This document shows, piece by piece, positions 51,523-61,455 of a stretch of 64,000 nucleotides of DNA; position 1 is the stretch's first letter; each line of letters opens with the position of its first letter. A program made the translations under genes and the position numbers. A model generated the notes under the pieces. It saw only the letters and a program-made list of their open reading frames with translations, made no database searches and was not told the DNA's origin. The stretch is from Rhizobium leguminosarum. GTDB taxonomy: Bacteria > Pseudomonadota > Alphaproteobacteria > Rhizobiales > Rhizobiaceae. The stretch is from assembly GCF_001679785.1 (NCBI RefSeq), contig NZ_CP016287.1, forward strand, positions 558,001 through 622,000, in the 5' to 3' direction.

Positions 51523-53048
51523 GCCGCCGCTCCCGCTTCCGCCGGCGGGACCGCCGTCAGACGCCGCCAGAGCGGCGCCATCGCCTCGGCGATATCCTGA
51601 TAGAGCGCGGAGCGCCGCGCATAATGCGCCTCGAGCGAGACATCCGGGCGATAATGCCGCTCGGTCCGGACCATCGCCGCAGCACCAGCGCCGAAATCCG
51701 CGAAGAGGCCGACGCCGGTTCCGGCCGCGATCGCCGCGCCCAGTGCACCGGTTTCGCGCGAGCGGGCGACAGTGACGGGTACGCCGAGCACATCGGCAAA
51801 GATCTGTGGCCAGATCAGGCTGCGCGAGCCGCCACCGGAGAGCACGGCCTCGTTGAAGACCGCCCCGGCCTTTCGGATCGTCTCGATGTGCTGGCGATGA
51901 CCGAAGGCGACACCTTCAAGAAGCGCGCGAACGAGATGTCCCTTGCTGTGCCAGCCGGCAATGCCGTAGAAGCCGGCGCGGGCGTGGCCGTCCTGCTGGG
52001 CGCCATAGAGATATGGATGGTAGAGCGGGTCGTCGGCCGCGGGCTCGATTGCCCCGGCCAGCGCGCAGCAGGCATCGAAGGGCGAAACGCCTGCCGCGTG
52101 CTCGCCTTCGAAGAACTCCCGCACCAGCCATTCGAGATTGGCAGCCGAGGTGGCGCTGTTCTCCATCGCCATGTAGCGGGTGCGATCGAAGGTCGAGGAC
52201 ATGAAGACCGGCCCATCGAGGTCGGGACCGTCTATGATGACCTGGTTGATGCTCCAGGTGCCGGCAATGATCGAGGCGCTGCCGGTGCGCGAAACGCCCG
52301 AGCCGAGCGCCGAGGCGACGACGTCGAACAGCCCGCCGACCACAGGCGTACCGGCGGCGAGCCCGGTTTGCGTCGCCACCTCTTCCGTTACCGTACCGGC
52401 AATGTCGGCGCTTTCGATAAGCGGCGGCAAGAGGTCCATGCAATCGTCCAGTCCATAGGCCTCCATCAGTGCCTTGTCGTAGCGGCGCGCGGCAAGATCG
52501 AGCAGACCGGCCCCCGACATGTCGGATACTTCGCTGACGCGGCGACCGGTCAGGCGGTTGACGACGAAATCCTTGGAGAAGAACACGGTACCGATGCGGT
52601 TGAACAGTTCCGGCCGGTGACGCTTCAGCCAGGCAAGCAATGTCGGCGTCTGGGATGGCCACGGGCGCTGGCGGGCAATCGGATAGGTCCGGTCACCAAC
52701 GCCGGCTTCTCGCCATTCATCGACCAGCCCGGCCGCCCGCGTGTCGAGCGACTGGATGCCGATGAGCGGAGCGCCGTCGCGATCAAGCGCATAGAGACCG
52801 TTGCCATGCCCGGCGCAACCGATCGCGGCGATTTCCTCTGGCTGGATCCTTGCATTTTCAACGCAGGCACGGATGACCTGCCGGGCATTCGCCCATAATT
52901 CGTCCAGACCCCGCTCGACATGCCCCGGGCTCGGCATGCGGCTGTGTCCCTCTTCCGACGCAGCCGCGATCTCGTTGCCCTCCCGGTCGAAAATCACCGC
53001 CTTGATGACGGTGTTTCCGGCGTCGAGCCCTAAAAGATAGTTTCCCAT
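51519..53048 (-). CDS. FGGY-family carbohydrate kinase, L-xylulose kinase (LyxK)-like
   Basis: A 509-residue sugar kinase. The N-terminal phosphate motif [17 protein letters not shown] (about 4-20), the second-domain [19 protein letters not shown] and the [14 protein letters not shown] adenosine motif are intact. Phrases such as [19 protein letters not shown] and the surrounding order recall E. coli LyxK more than xylulokinase, glycerol kinase or erythritol kinase; this is from memory. The substrate is probably a ketopentose or a polyol. It is downstream of the aldolase gene by 32 bases and overlaps the GMC gene. Confidence 0.9.
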   Translation of the reverse strand: MGNYLLGLDAGNTVIKAVIFDREGNEIAAASEEGHSRMPSPGHVERGLDELWANARQVIRACVENARIQPEEIAAIGCAGHGNGLYALDRDGAPLIGIQSLDTRAAGLVDEWREAGVGDRTYPIARQRPWPSQTPTLLAWLKRHRPELFNRIGTVFFSKDFVVNRLTGRRVSEVSDMSGAGLLDLAARRYDKALMEAYGLDDCMDLLPPLIESADIAGTVTEEVATQTGLAAGTPVVGGLFDVVASALGSGVSRTGSASIIAGTWSINQVIIDGPDLDGPVFMSSTFDRTRYMAMENSATSAANLEWLVREFFEGEHAAGVSPFDACCALAGAIEPAADDPLYHPYLYGAQQDGHARAGFYGIAGWHSKGHLVRALLEGVAFGHRQHIETIRKAGAVFNEAVLSGGGSRSLIWPQIFADVLGVPVTVARSRETGALGAAIAAGTGVGLFADFGAGAAAMVRTERHYRPDVSLEAHYARRSALYQDIAEAMAPLWRRLTAVPPAEAGAAA

Positions 53049-53080
53049 GCAGAACCCCTCCCAAGATTCGAAATCGCTGC

Positions 53081-53923
53081 TCAGCCCTGCTGGTAGAGCG
53101 CAAAGGCCTGTTCACCGCTCGCATCCTCATGCACGATCGCCATCAGCCCGCGCACCACGGCACTCGGATTGGCGTGCTGATAGATGTTGCGCCCATAGAC
53201 CATGCCCATTGCGCCCTGTCGCATCAATGCTGCGGATTTGTCGAAGACGGCACGAAGATCTTCCTTGCCGCCGCCGCGGACGAGAACCGGGCAACGGGCT
53301 GCTTCCACCACTCTGTGGAAATCCTCGGCATTGGTGGTCGGATCCGCCTTGACGATATCCGCCCCCATCTCGCGGGCGAGCCGCGTCAAGGTAACGATCT
53401 TGTCGGCATCGCCATCGACCATGTAACCGCCCTTTTCGGTGATCGGCTGCATTACCAGCGGCTCGATCATCAGCGGCATGCCATACTTGTCGCAATCGGC
53501 CCGCACCCGGGAAATGTTCTGCACGCATTGGCGGAACAGGTCCGACTCGTCCGGCAGCATGAACAGGTTGACGACGACGCAGGCCGCATCCATTTCGATC
53601 GCGCCGATCAACGGCTCGGCCTCGTTCTGCAGCACCGCCCACATGTCGCGGTGGCGGATCCGGTTATAGGGATTGCCCATGTCGATGCGCATGACCAGCG
53701 CCGGCTTGTCCTTGCCGGGCACGTCCTGCAGCAAGTCCGCCTGACCGTAATTCATCTGGATCGCATCCGGCCCGGCAGAAACCAGCGCCTTGACGACGGC
53801 CTGAATGTCCTCCAGCCCGTTGAGGAAGGACGGTTCGTTGCAGACGCCGTGATCGATCGCCACGTCGAGGCAGCGGCCGCCGCCGAACAGCCGGTTCATC
53901 CGGACTTTGCTGTTGTGTCGCAT
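53081..53923 (-). CDS. Class I aldolase of the DeoC/FbaB/LsrF type
   Basis: A 280-residue TIM-barrel. CLDVAIDHGV near the start is the family phosphate/substrate region, the Schiff-base Lys is in ADIVKADPTT (about residue 185), and VRGGGKEDL is the phosphate-binding loop. It is close in design to LsrF and archaeal-type fructose-bisphosphate aldolase. In this operon it likely cleaves the phosphorylated keto-sugar made by the kinase and GlpD-like enzyme. The start at 53923 has AAGGAG seven bases upstream and overlaps the flavoprotein gene by 28 bases; 53899 (ATGA overlap) lacks a ribosome site. Confidence 0.88.
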   Translation of the reverse strand: MRHNSKVRMNRLFGGGRCLDVAIDHGVCNEPSFLNGLEDIQAVVKALVSAGPDAIQMNYGQADLLQDVPGKDKPALVMRIDMGNPYNRIRHRDMWAVLQNEAEPLIGAIEMDAACVVVNLFMLPDESDLFRQCVQNISRVRADCDKYGMPLMIEPLVMQPITEKGGYMVDGDADKIVTLTRLAREMGADIVKADPTTNAEDFHRVVEAARCPVLVRGGGKEDLRAVFDKSAALMRQGAMGMVYGRNIYQHANPSAVVRGLMAIVHEDASGEQAFALYQQG

Positions 53924-55644
53924 TCTATGCTCCTTGGTTCGTTCCTTGCCGAAAGCATGTCTTCGTCGACGCCGTGGCGTTCGGTGAGAAGGGTGAGAAA
54001 ACGGTCGCGCTCACGGGTGCGATGCGCGAGCGTCCAATGCTTTTCCTGCGCCAGCAGGTCGAGTACGGCATCCATCATCTCGAGCGAAAGCTCGCCCGAA
54101 ACGGCCAGCGTCGTGCGCCGCAAAAGCAGGTCGTCCAGATGTTCCACCGCTTCGCAGCGGATCAGGAACTGCAACTCGCGCACCGAGTAGCCGGCGTGCG
54201 GCAACACTGCATCGGGGCCAGCGGCGATGAAGCCGGCAACCGCCTCGGCATCCGTGCCGTATCGAGCAAACAGCTCAGCCATGCGCCGGATGGAAAGGCC
54301 TTTGCTGGCCGCCACCTGCGTTAGCCAGGCGGGTGCGTTGGCGGGAAACGCCCGACCGCCGCCGATCGGCCGATCGGTTGTCTGAACGCGGCGCCGCCTG
54401 CCTAGCCGTTCCAGAGCCATGTCAGCCGCCAGTTCCCCGAAGGATCGGAATGTCGTCCACTTGCCGCCGATCATGCATAGAACCGGTGGGCTGCCATCCT
54501 TCGGCTCTACGACCGTGCAGAAATGATCGCGCGGAATGCGCCCGGTAAAACTGTCGGTGCTGGCCGGCAGCGGCCGCACGCCGGAAAACTGGAAAACGAT
54601 CTGTTCCGGCCGGATGGCGATATCAGGCAGCACGAAGGCGAGCGATTGCAGGATATAATCCCGCTCGTCCGCCTCGCAGCGGACCGTTTCCGGATCGTCG
54701 ACGCGGATATCGGTCGAACCGACGAGAACCTTGCCGAGATAGGGAAACAGGATACAGATCCGCCCGTCCTCGTTCTCATAGTAGATCATGTGATCGGCGA
54801 GCGCGTCGCGCAGGTCCGCATTGTCGACGATCAGATGCGAGCCCTTGGTGCCGCCCATCAGCGGAGCCGGCCGCCCTTCTGGCGAAAACAGGGTCTGATT
54901 GGCGATGTCTATCCAGCCGCCGGTGGCGTTGATGATCAGCGTCGGTTCGACGGCAATGGACGCGCCGCCGACCTGGTCTTCGACGCGGTACTGACCATCC
55001 TCTGTCCGCTGCAGTTCCGCATAGTTCAGCGCCATCGCTCCGAACTTTGTCGAAAGACCATCCTGCAGAAGCTCGATGCCCAGCCGCTCCGGATGGCTGA
55101 CCCAGGCGTCGAAATAGGTGGCCGAACTCTTGATGTCGGGATTGAGCGCCGGCCATTTGGCAAGCGTTCTGCGCCGGCCGCGGAACTGGTGGCGCGGCAT
55201 CAGCGCCCGTTTGCGGGTCAGGAAATCATAGATGCTCAGGCCCGCCTTGATGGCGATAGCGCCACGCCGGCTCGGGCGGCGGCTGAGACCCAGGAAGCGG
55301 ACGATGCCATTGCCGAGGCCGGAAAAGATATCGAACACCGGCACCGTCGTCGGCAGCGGCGCGACGTAATGCGGCGCATTGCGCAGCAGCCGGTCCCGCT
55401 CGACCAGCGATTCCTGCACCAGCTTGAATTCGCCGTTTTCAAGATAGCGAAGCCCGCCATGCACCATGCGCGACAGCGCCGAACTGGCCCCGGAGCAATA
55501 GTCGTGTTTCTCGACGAGCAGCACATTCAGCCCCTGCAGCGACAGCTCCCGAAAGACGCTGATGCCGTTGATGCCGCCGCCGATGATACAGACGTCCACC
55601 TTCGGGCTCTGGCGGAGCCCGTCCAATATCTCTTGCCGTTTCAT
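53896..55644 (-). CDS. GlpD-like FAD-dependent sugar-phosphate dehydrogenase
   Basis: A 582-residue flavoprotein of the glycerol-3-phosphate dehydrogenase family. VDVCIIGGGINGISVFRELSLQGLNVLLVEKHDYCSGASSALSRMVHGGLRYLE (about 15-70) is the FAD-binding N-terminus with the GlpD hallmark. LVGSTDIRVDDP and IGGKWTTFRSFGE are further family segments, and a DAO_C-type C-terminal domain follows. EryB of erythritol catabolism belongs to the same family, so oxidation of a polyol phosphate is a good inference, with electrons passed to the quinone pool at the membrane surface. Confidence 0.9.
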   Translation of the reverse strand: MKRQEILDGLRQSPKVDVCIIGGGINGISVFRELSLQGLNVLLVEKHDYCSGASSALSRMVHGGLRYLENGEFKLVQESLVERDRLLRNAPHYVAPLPTTVPVFDIFSGLGNGIVRFLGLSRRPSRRGAIAIKAGLSIYDFLTRKRALMPRHQFRGRRRTLAKWPALNPDIKSSATYFDAWVSHPERLGIELLQDGLSTKFGAMALNYAELQRTEDGQYRVEDQVGGASIAVEPTLIINATGGWIDIANQTLFSPEGRPAPLMGGTKGSHLIVDNADLRDALADHMIYYENEDGRICILFPYLGKVLVGSTDIRVDDPETVRCEADERDYILQSLAFVLPDIAIRPEQIVFQFSGVRPLPASTDSFTGRIPRDHFCTVVEPKDGSPPVLCMIGGKWTTFRSFGELAADMALERLGRRRRVQTTDRPIGGGRAFPANAPAWLTQVAASKGLSIRRMAELFARYGTDAEAVAGFIAAGPDAVLPHAGYSVRELQFLIRCEAVEHLDDLLLRRTTLAVSGELSLEMMDAVLDLLAQEKHWTLAHRTRERDRFLTLLTERHGVDEDMLSARNEPRSIECDTTAKSG

Positions 55645-55656
55645 GATGGCGATCCG

Positions 55657-56652
55657 CTACCTGTCCATGTCAGTCAGTTTCGCCGCTATGGCCGTATCGA
55701 TGGCCGCAAGATCGGCCGCATCCAGCCGGATCGTCCCGGCCCGCGCATTGTCGAGCGCTTGTGCCGGATTGCGCGCCCCGCAAAGTGCAAAGGTGACGCC
55801 CGGCTGCGCCAACGTCCACGCAATCACGATCTGGGCGATGCTGGCGCCGTGTTTTTCGGCGACGGGCCGGATGGCGTCGGCCAGCAACGTTGCCTTCTGG
55901 CGGTTGCCGACCGAAAAGCGCGGATTGCCCTTGCGCTGGTCGTCGCCTGAGAACACACGGTCAGGACCAATGGTGCCGGACAGCAACCCCAGCGCCAGCG
56001 ACGAGTAGCTCAGCGTCGCAATGCTGTTGGCCCTGGCCAGCGGCAGAAGCTCCGCCTCGATCTCCCGGTCGATCATGCTGAACCGCTCCTGGATCGCATC
56101 CAGACCACCGGCAGCGATATAGGCATTGAGGTCGTCGGGGCTGACATTGCTTGCGCCGATCGCCCGGATCTTGCCCGATCTGCGCAGGTCTTCCAGCGCC
56201 CGCATCGTTTCCTCGATCGAGGTCGTCGGATCCTGCCAATGAGTGATATAGAGGTCGATATAGTCGGTTCCGAGCCGCCTCAGACTTTCCTCGACCTCAT
56301 GCAGGATCGCGTCGCGGCCGAGATAACGGTGCACCGGCTTGCCGTCCTGATCGAAGAAATGACGGCCCTTTTGCGTATGCCAGACAAGACCGCATTTGGT
56401 GGCGATGACAGCCTTGTCGCGGCGCCCGGTCAGCGCCTTGCCGACGATCTCCTCGGAACGTCCAAGCCCATAGGCCGGCGCCGTGTCGATCAGCGTCACG
56501 CCGGCATCGAGCGATGCCTGGATGGCGGCGATGGATTCGGCCTCATCGGTCCCGCCCCACATCCAGCCGCCGATCGCCCAGGTACCCAGTCCGACCGCCG
56601 AGGCAGAAACGCCCGATTTGCCGATCTCACGTGTCAGTTGCTGTTCGCTCAT
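55657..56652 (-). CDS. Aldo-keto reductase
   Basis: A 331-residue (beta/alpha)8-barrel NADPH enzyme. The catalytic tetrad regions are visible: LIDTAPAYGLGRSEEI (Asp and Tyr, about 49-64), VIATKCGL (Lys) and LYITHWQDP (His). The C-terminal GARNPAQALDNA part is the cofactor loop. It belongs to the AKR branch of YajO/IolS-type proteins, which reduce aldoses or oxidise polyols. ATG 56652 overlaps the SorC stop (ATGA) and has AAGGA eight bases upstream; 56658 is an alternative. Its place suggests interconversion of the imported sugar or polyol. Confidence 0.92.
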   Translation of the reverse strand: MSEQQLTREIGKSGVSASAVGLGTWAIGGWMWGGTDEAESIAAIQASLDAGVTLIDTAPAYGLGRSEEIVGKALTGRRDKAVIATKCGLVWHTQKGRHFFDQDGKPVHRYLGRDAILHEVEESLRRLGTDYIDLYITHWQDPTTSIEETMRALEDLRRSGKIRAIGASNVSPDDLNAYIAAGGLDAIQERFSMIDREIEAELLPLARANSIATLSYSSLALGLLSGTIGPDRVFSGDDQRKGNPRFSVGNRQKATLLADAIRPVAEKHGASIAQIVIAWTLAQPGVTFALCGARNPAQALDNARAGTIRLDAADLAAIDTAIAAKLTDMDR

Positions 56653-57653
56653 GCCCATTTTCCTTCGCCATTCGCCAGCGCCAGTACCCGCGCACCCGTC
56701 GCCTCATCGGTCACCAGCGTATCGAGATGATTGCCGCGTAGAACGCTGAGGATCGGGCCGGCCTTGTTCGGCCCGCTCGCCACACCGATCTTGGTGGGGA
56801 TCGAGGCGAATTCCGGCAGCGTCAGCGACACCAGCGAACGGTTGAGGCTGTAGTCGCAGACCTGGCCATGATCATCGAGCAGATGCGCCAGCAATTCGCA
56901 GGAGGCGCCGGACCGTTCGATCGCAGCGCGGTCGGTGCTCGAGGACGGATGCAGATCGTAATAGCTCGAATCGTCCGAGAGGATCGAGCCGATGCCGACC
57001 ACCGCCACCTTCGCTTCGCGCCCCCGTTTGAACACGTCTGCGACGGAACGCATATTGATCAGCATCGCCCGCTGCTCGGCATCGTCGGCAAAGAGGGGCG
57101 CGTGGATCTGGTAGGAACGTCCCCCAAGCCGATCGGCCATCAAGGTCGAGACATGATTGACGTCGGTATAGTGTTTACCCTGGACGCAGCCGGTTGCTGG
57201 AATGACCTCGACATTGAACCGACGCGGCGGCTGCAGACCGGCAACGACGGCGCTCACCCCTTTGCCGCCGGTGATGCAGATCGTATCGCCATCGGTGATC
57301 TCTTCCAGCAGCAACCGCGCTGCCGCTTCACCGACGGCTTGGAGCGCCGTCTGCGGATTGTCGGACACTGTCGGCACCACCACGGCGCGGCCGATGCCGC
57401 CAAGCGCTTGTAGCCGTTCTTCCATATCGACCAGCGGCTCGACTGGAGACTTGATCTTGATCTCGACCAGACCGAGCTGGCGGCCGCGCTTGATCAGCCG
57501 GTTGACGGTGGCGTGCGAGATCCCGAGCTGATCGGCAATCTGCGCCTGTGTCAGTCCCTCGAGGAAATGCAGGACCAGAGCCTGGTGCATCTGCCGGGCG
57601 ATGACGATTTCCTCGCGGGGCGCATTTGCGGGTTTGAGTTTGGCTATCGGCAT
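56649..57653 (-). CDS. SorC/DeoR-type transcriptional regulator
   Basis: A 334-residue regulator. The helix-turn-helix is FLEGLTQAQIADQLGISHATVNRLIKRGRQLGLV (about residues 30-65), followed by a sugar-binding domain (VGEAAARLLLEEITDGDTICITGGKGVSAVV, VVGIGSI, GVASGPNKAGPILSVLRG). SorC-family proteins (LsrR, EryD, SorC) respond to phosphorylated sugars. The start at 57653 is one base after the permease stop. The 16-bp palindrome at 61456-61471 upstream of the operon is a candidate target. A kinase in the same operon could make the inducer. Confidence 0.92.
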   Translation of the reverse strand: MPIAKLKPANAPREEIVIARQMHQALVLHFLEGLTQAQIADQLGISHATVNRLIKRGRQLGLVEIKIKSPVEPLVDMEERLQALGGIGRAVVVPTVSDNPQTALQAVGEAAARLLLEEITDGDTICITGGKGVSAVVAGLQPPRRFNVEVIPATGCVQGKHYTDVNHVSTLMADRLGGRSYQIHAPLFADDAEQRAMLINMRSVADVFKRGREAKVAVVGIGSILSDDSSYYDLHPSSSTDRAAIERSGASCELLAHLLDDHGQVCDYSLNRSLVSLTLPEFASIPTKIGVASGPNKAGPILSVLRGNHLDTLVTDEATGARVLALANGEGKWA

Positions 57654-57654
57654 A

Positions 57655-58647
57655 TCAGGCAGCCTTCCGCTTGTGCAGGAAATGGTCGATCGAGACGGCA
57701 GCAAGCAGAATGCAGCCTTTGATCATGTCTTGCCAATAGACAGACACGTCGAGCAAGATCAACGAGCTTGTTACGACCGACAGCAGGGCGATGCCGAGAA
57801 TTGCCCCGAGGATCGTGCCGGAACCGCCATTCAGCGACGCACCGCCGATCACCGCGGCTGCGATGATGTTGAGTTCCATGCCAACGCCAAAGGTCGGGGT
57901 CGCGGCACCGAAGCGGGACATGTAGATCACCCCGGCAACACCGGACAGCGTGGCGCAGAGCACCGTCACCCAGAACTTCACCTGGTTGGTCTTGATGCCG
58001 GAATAGAGCGCCGCCTTCTCGTTGCTGCCGGTGTAGAACACCTTGCGGAAGGCGGTTGCCCGGCGCAGCAGGAAATCGAACAGCACGACGACCGCTACAA
58101 AAATCAGGATCACATAGGGGACGCCGTAGAATGTGCCCTGCCCGACCGCCTTGAACGAGGGCGGCAAGGTGAAAAGCGACAGCGGCGTGCCCTTGGTGAT
58201 GATCAGGCAGATACCGCGCACGATCACCATGGCCGCAAGCGAGGTAATGAAGTGGTTGAGCCCGACGATTGTGACGAAGAAGCCCATGACACAGCCGATC
58301 AGGCCGCTGGCAACAATGCCGATCAGGGATGCGCTCCACGGATCGAGCCCCATCAGGAACAGTGAACCCGACAGCACCATCGAGAAGCAGACGACCGAGC
58401 CGACCGACAGGTCGATGCCGCCGACGATCAACAGAATGGTCATGCCGACGACGACGATCCCTTCGACCGAAAACGACATCAGCATCGCCCGGAAATTGCC
58501 GAGCGTCAGAAAATGCGGCGAGGCGAAGCTCATAGCGATGCAGAGCGTCAGGATGATCGCGATCAGTCCCGCCTCGCGCATCGTCCCCAGCCGTTTCCAG
58601 CCGGGCGCGCGTGCCTGATGTGCCGTTGCCAATGTAGCGTCCGCCAT
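57655..58647 (-). CDS. Ribose-type sugar ABC transporter permease (RbsC type)
   Basis: A 330-residue inner-membrane protein with about ten helices. Family segments FLTLGNFRAML, VVGMTILLIVGGIDLSVGSVVCF, GCVMGFFVTIVGLNHFITSLA and MELNIIAAAVIGGASLNGGSGT are clear. The ATG at 58647 has AGGAGA upstream; longer frames enter the ATPase gene. It forms a homodimer channel driven by the tandem ATPase at 58676. Only one permease gene is present, unlike the two (LsrC, LsrD) of AI-2 importers. Confidence 0.93.
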   Translation of the reverse strand: MADATLATAHQARAPGWKRLGTMREAGLIAIILTLCIAMSFASPHFLTLGNFRAMLMSFSVEGIVVVGMTILLIVGGIDLSVGSVVCFSMVLSGSLFLMGLDPWSASLIGIVASGLIGCVMGFFVTIVGLNHFITSLAAMVIVRGICLIITKGTPLSLFTLPPSFKAVGQGTFYGVPYVILIFVAVVVLFDFLLRRATAFRKVFYTGSNEKAALYSGIKTNQVKFWVTVLCATLSGVAGVIYMSRFGAATPTFGVGMELNIIAAAVIGGASLNGGSGTILGAILGIALLSVVTSSLILLDVSVYWQDMIKGCILLAAVSIDHFLHKRKAA

Positions 58648-58675
58648 GACCCTGTCTCCTGCCCCTGCTTTTTCC

Positions 58676-60217
58676 CTATGCGGCATGCTCTGATGCCTTT
58701 GAATTGTTATAGCCGCCGATCCCCGAGGCGAGCCGCATGATCGCTTCCTCCGTGATCGCCTCGCCCTCGACCTCGCCTGCAACCGTGCCTTCGTGAATGA
58801 CCAGCACCCGGTCGCACAGACCGAGAAGCTCCGGCAGTTCCGACGAGATGACGACGATGCCGATGCCGGAGCGCGCGAGATCGCGCAGCAGCCGGTGGAT
58901 TTCCGATTTTGCGCCGACATCGATGCCGCGGGTCGGCTCATCCATCAGGATGACCTTGGGATTGACCGCCAGCTGCTTCGCAATCGCCACCTTCTGCTGG
59001 TTTCCGCCGGACAGCGATGAGACCGGCATGTCGATGCCACCCATCCGCACGCCGAGCCGCCGGACCAGGTTGTGGGCACGATCCGCCTCTGCTTTGGAAT
59101 TCAACAGTCCCAGCGGTCCGGTCAGCGATTTCAAATCGAGAACGGCAATGTTCTGGGCGATGGAAAGATCGAGGAAAATGCCGGAGCCTTTCCGGTCTTC
59201 CGACAGGTAGACGACGCCCGCTTGCGCCGCCTGCGCATAAGAGCGCGCCCGAAGCCGCTGTCCATGCAATTGCACCTCGCCGCCGGTTACCGGCCGCAAT
59301 CCGCAAATACCTTCGGCTATCTCGGTGCGGCCCGAGCCGATCAGCCCGCCGACGCCGAGAATTTCACCCTTGCGCAGGTCGAAGCTGACATCCGTGAAGC
59401 GGCTGCCGTCGCCGAGATCGCGAACGCTCAGGATGATCTCATCGGTCCGCTCCGCCGGCGCCTGCTTTTCCGGATAGAGCTGGGTGATCTCGCGCCCGAC
59501 CATGCGGCGCACCACATCATCCGGCGTCAAATCCGCCACCTTCTCCGTCGAGACATAACGGCCATCGCGAAACACGGTGACCCGGTCGCACAGGCTGAAG
59601 ATTTCGGCCATGCGGTGGCTGATATAGATGATCGAAATACCCTGCGCCTTGAGGTCGCGGATGATTGCGAACAGGATCTGCGCCTCCGATTCCGTCAATG
59701 CCGCCGTCGGTTCGTCGAAGATCAGCACCCGGCAATCGAGCGTCAGCGCCTTGGCGATCTCGACAAGCTGCTGGCTGGAAATCGACAAGTCGCCGACTTT
59801 GCGGCGCACGTCGATCGGCGCCAGACGGTTCATCACGACCTGCGCATCCCGCTCCAGCCGGCCATAGTTCATGAAAGGCGAGCGGCGGCGGTTGGTAGCG
59901 GCCATAAACATGTTTTCGGCCACCGTCGCATCGGGGCAGAGCGCGATTTCCTGATGCACCAGACCAAGCCCGAGCGATTGCGCCACGGCCGGCGACGTCA
60001 CCTTTACCGGCGCGCCATCGACGAGAACGTCCCCCTCGGTCGGCTGCAGCACGCCGGCAATGATGTTCATCAGCGTCGACTTGCCCGCGCCGTTTTCGCC
60101 GCAAAGCGCATGAACCTCGCCCTTCTCCAGGTTGAAGCTCACATCCGTCAACGCCTTCACCGCCCCGAAGTGCTTGCTGACATTGCGGATTTCCAGAACC
60201 GGCACCAACGCCATCAT
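58676..60217 (-). CDS. Ribose-type sugar ABC transporter ATPase (RbsA type)
   Basis: A 513-residue tandem ATPase. The first domain has [28 protein letters not shown] and [11 protein letters not shown]; the second has the degenerate [13 protein letters not shown] and [15 protein letters not shown] with [13 protein letters not shown]. That asymmetry is normal for RbsA/MglA/XylG. The start is one of two adjacent ATGs (60217 or 60214), after AGGAGGGG. A stem-loop (60240-60266) lies between it and the binding-protein gene. Confidence 0.94.
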   Translation of the reverse strand: MMALVPVLEIRNVSKHFGAVKALTDVSFNLEKGEVHALCGENGAGKSTLMNIIAGVLQPTEGDVLVDGAPVKVTSPAVAQSLGLGLVHQEIALCPDATVAENMFMAATNRRRSPFMNYGRLERDAQVVMNRLAPIDVRRKVGDLSISSQQLVEIAKALTLDCRVLIFDEPTAALTESEAQILFAIIRDLKAQGISIIYISHRMAEIFSLCDRVTVFRDGRYVSTEKVADLTPDDVVRRMVGREITQLYPEKQAPAERTDEIILSVRDLGDGSRFTDVSFDLRKGEILGVGGLIGSGRTEIAEGICGLRPVTGGEVQLHGQRLRARSYAQAAQAGVVYLSEDRKGSGIFLDLSIAQNIAVLDLKSLTGPLGLLNSKAEADRAHNLVRRLGVRMGGIDMPVSSLSGGNQQKVAIAKQLAVNPKVILMDEPTRGIDVGAKSEIHRLLRDLARSGIGIVVISSELPELLGLCDRVLVIHEGTVAGEVEGEAITEEAIMRLASGIGGYNNSKASEHAA

Positions 60218-60239
60218 GTCCCCTCCTCACTCGCGGTGG

Positions 60240-60266
60240 CTGTCCGGAGCTTCACGCTCCGGACAG
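60240..60266 (-). terminator. Intercistronic stem-loop after substrate-binding-protein gene
   Basis: CTGTCCGGAGC (60240-60250) and GCTCCGGACAG (60256-60266) form a perfect 11-bp stem with a five-base loop, 13 bases after the binding-protein stop. No T tract; likely a processing or stability element that raises binding-protein over ATPase levels. Confidence 0.7.
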
Positions 60267-60279
60267 CCGGCACAAAGGT

Positions 60280-61308
60280 CTACTCCTCGATGCCTTTGGT
60301 GCCCCGCCGCTTCAGATACTTGTCCCAGTAGAAGTCGTCGGCATTGGCAGCCGTGACGATCGACAGGCCGTTGTCGACGAAGGGAATGCCCATCGGGTTG
60401 AAGCCGACGCGCTTGGCGTCGTTCATCGGGTCAATGAGTTCCGGATGCTTGGCAAGCCACAGGAGCATGAAGCCCATGTAACCCTGCATGCCCTGGTTCG
60501 GGTTGATCGAGCCGAACACTTCGCCCGCTTTGATCATGTCGAGAATGTTGGCGTTGACGTCGGCGCACATCACGAGGATCTTGCCGCCGCTTTCCTTGTT
60601 GGCCTGCGAAGCGCCGATGGCCGAGTTCGCTTCCGGCATGAAGACGGCGCCAATGTTCGGATGTGCCTGCACCAAGCTCATCAAGCCCTGATAGGCCTTG
60701 TTCGGGTCCTGGTTGGACGCAGCGCGGCCGACCAGCTTCATGTCAGGATATTTTTCCTCCATACGGGCGATGAAGGCGGCGATACGCTTGTCGTGGTTGT
60801 CCTGGCCCGGATTTTCGAGAACGGCATATTCACCCTTGCCACCCATCTTTTCGGCAATTGCGTCGGCCGCATAGGTGCCTTCGCGGGTATTGTCCGACGT
60901 GACGAACGAGATGCGCTTGGAGAGCGGCGCATCAGCCGCGAAGGTCACCACCGCCGTGCCCTGGTCGATCGCCCGGTTGATCGGCTCGATGAACGGGTCG
61001 GAGTTCATCGGGTGAACGAGAATACCGGCCGGGTTCTGGGCCAGCGCCTGGTCGAAGGTGGCGATCTGTTTGTTGACGTCATATTCCGGCGTGCCGGTAT
61101 AGGCGGTCTCGCAACCGAGCTGCTGACCGGCCTGCTTGAACATTTCATAGACCGGGAACCAATATTCGACGCCCGATACCATGACGTTCATGACGTATTT
61201 TTCACCGGGCTTGCAGCGGAACGGATTTTCCGAGTCCGCGCTGGCCAAGCCGGCGAAAAGCGTCGACGCAAGGACCGCCAATGCGGTCGTGCTTAGAAAT
61301 TTGCGCAA
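60280..61308 (-). CDS. Ribose-type sugar ABC substrate-binding protein
   Basis: A 342-residue periplasmic protein. Translation very probably starts at TTG 61308, with GAGGAGG five bases upstream; it gives a Sec signal (LRKFLSTTALAVLASTLFAGLASA, cut before DS). A longer ATG frame from 61452 would cross the promoter. The mature part (YVMNVMVSGVEYWFPVYEMFKQAGQQLGCETAY, FDQALAQNPAGILVHPMNSD, AVVTFAADAPLSKRISFVTSDN) is a type 1 sugar-binding fold. The ligand is unknown; it does not clearly resemble LsrB. It is the first gene of the nine-gene operon to 49897. Confidence 0.92.
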   Translation of the reverse strand: MRKFLSTTALAVLASTLFAGLASADSENPFRCKPGEKYVMNVMVSGVEYWFPVYEMFKQAGQQLGCETAYTGTPEYDVNKQIATFDQALAQNPAGILVHPMNSDPFIEPINRAIDQGTAVVTFAADAPLSKRISFVTSDNTREGTYAADAIAEKMGGKGEYAVLENPGQDNHDKRIAAFIARMEEKYPDMKLVGRAASNQDPNKAYQGLMSLVQAHPNIGAVFMPEANSAIGASQANKESGGKILVMCADVNANILDMIKAGEVFGSINPNQGMQGYMGFMLLWLAKHPELIDPMNDAKRVGFNPMGIPFVDNGLSIVTAANADDFYWDKYLKRRGTKGIEE

Positions 61309-61413
61309 GTTTCCTCCTCGAGGCCGAAGCCCCTCCCAAATATCCGGCGGCGCCTCAGCGGCTGCCGATGATCCATTGAAGACCGGAGTTCCTCCTCGAA
61401 GTCCGGTATGGGC

Positions 61414-61442
61414 AGATAATCGCAACGGCAGAGCGCTGTCAA
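61414..61442 (-). promoter_or_regulatory. Sigma-70-like promoter of the sugar/polyol operon
   Basis: On the minus strand TTGACA (61442-61437) and TTATCT (61419-61414) are separated by exactly 17 bases. Initiation is expected near 61407, giving a leader of about 100 bases before the TTG start at 61308. Confidence 0.75.
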
Positions 61443-61455
61443 TATACTTCATACT

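Noticed and set aside
53081..61308. Assignment of the operon as a true AI-2 (Lsr) uptake system
   Set aside because: Only one permease gene, no LsrG, a binding protein unlike LsrB, and extra GlpD-like, AKR and GMC genes argue against it.
61309..61452. ATG-started extension of the ribose-type binding protein
   Set aside because: It would place a promoter inside the coding region and put 48 residues before the signal peptide; TTG at 61308 has an ideal ribosome site.
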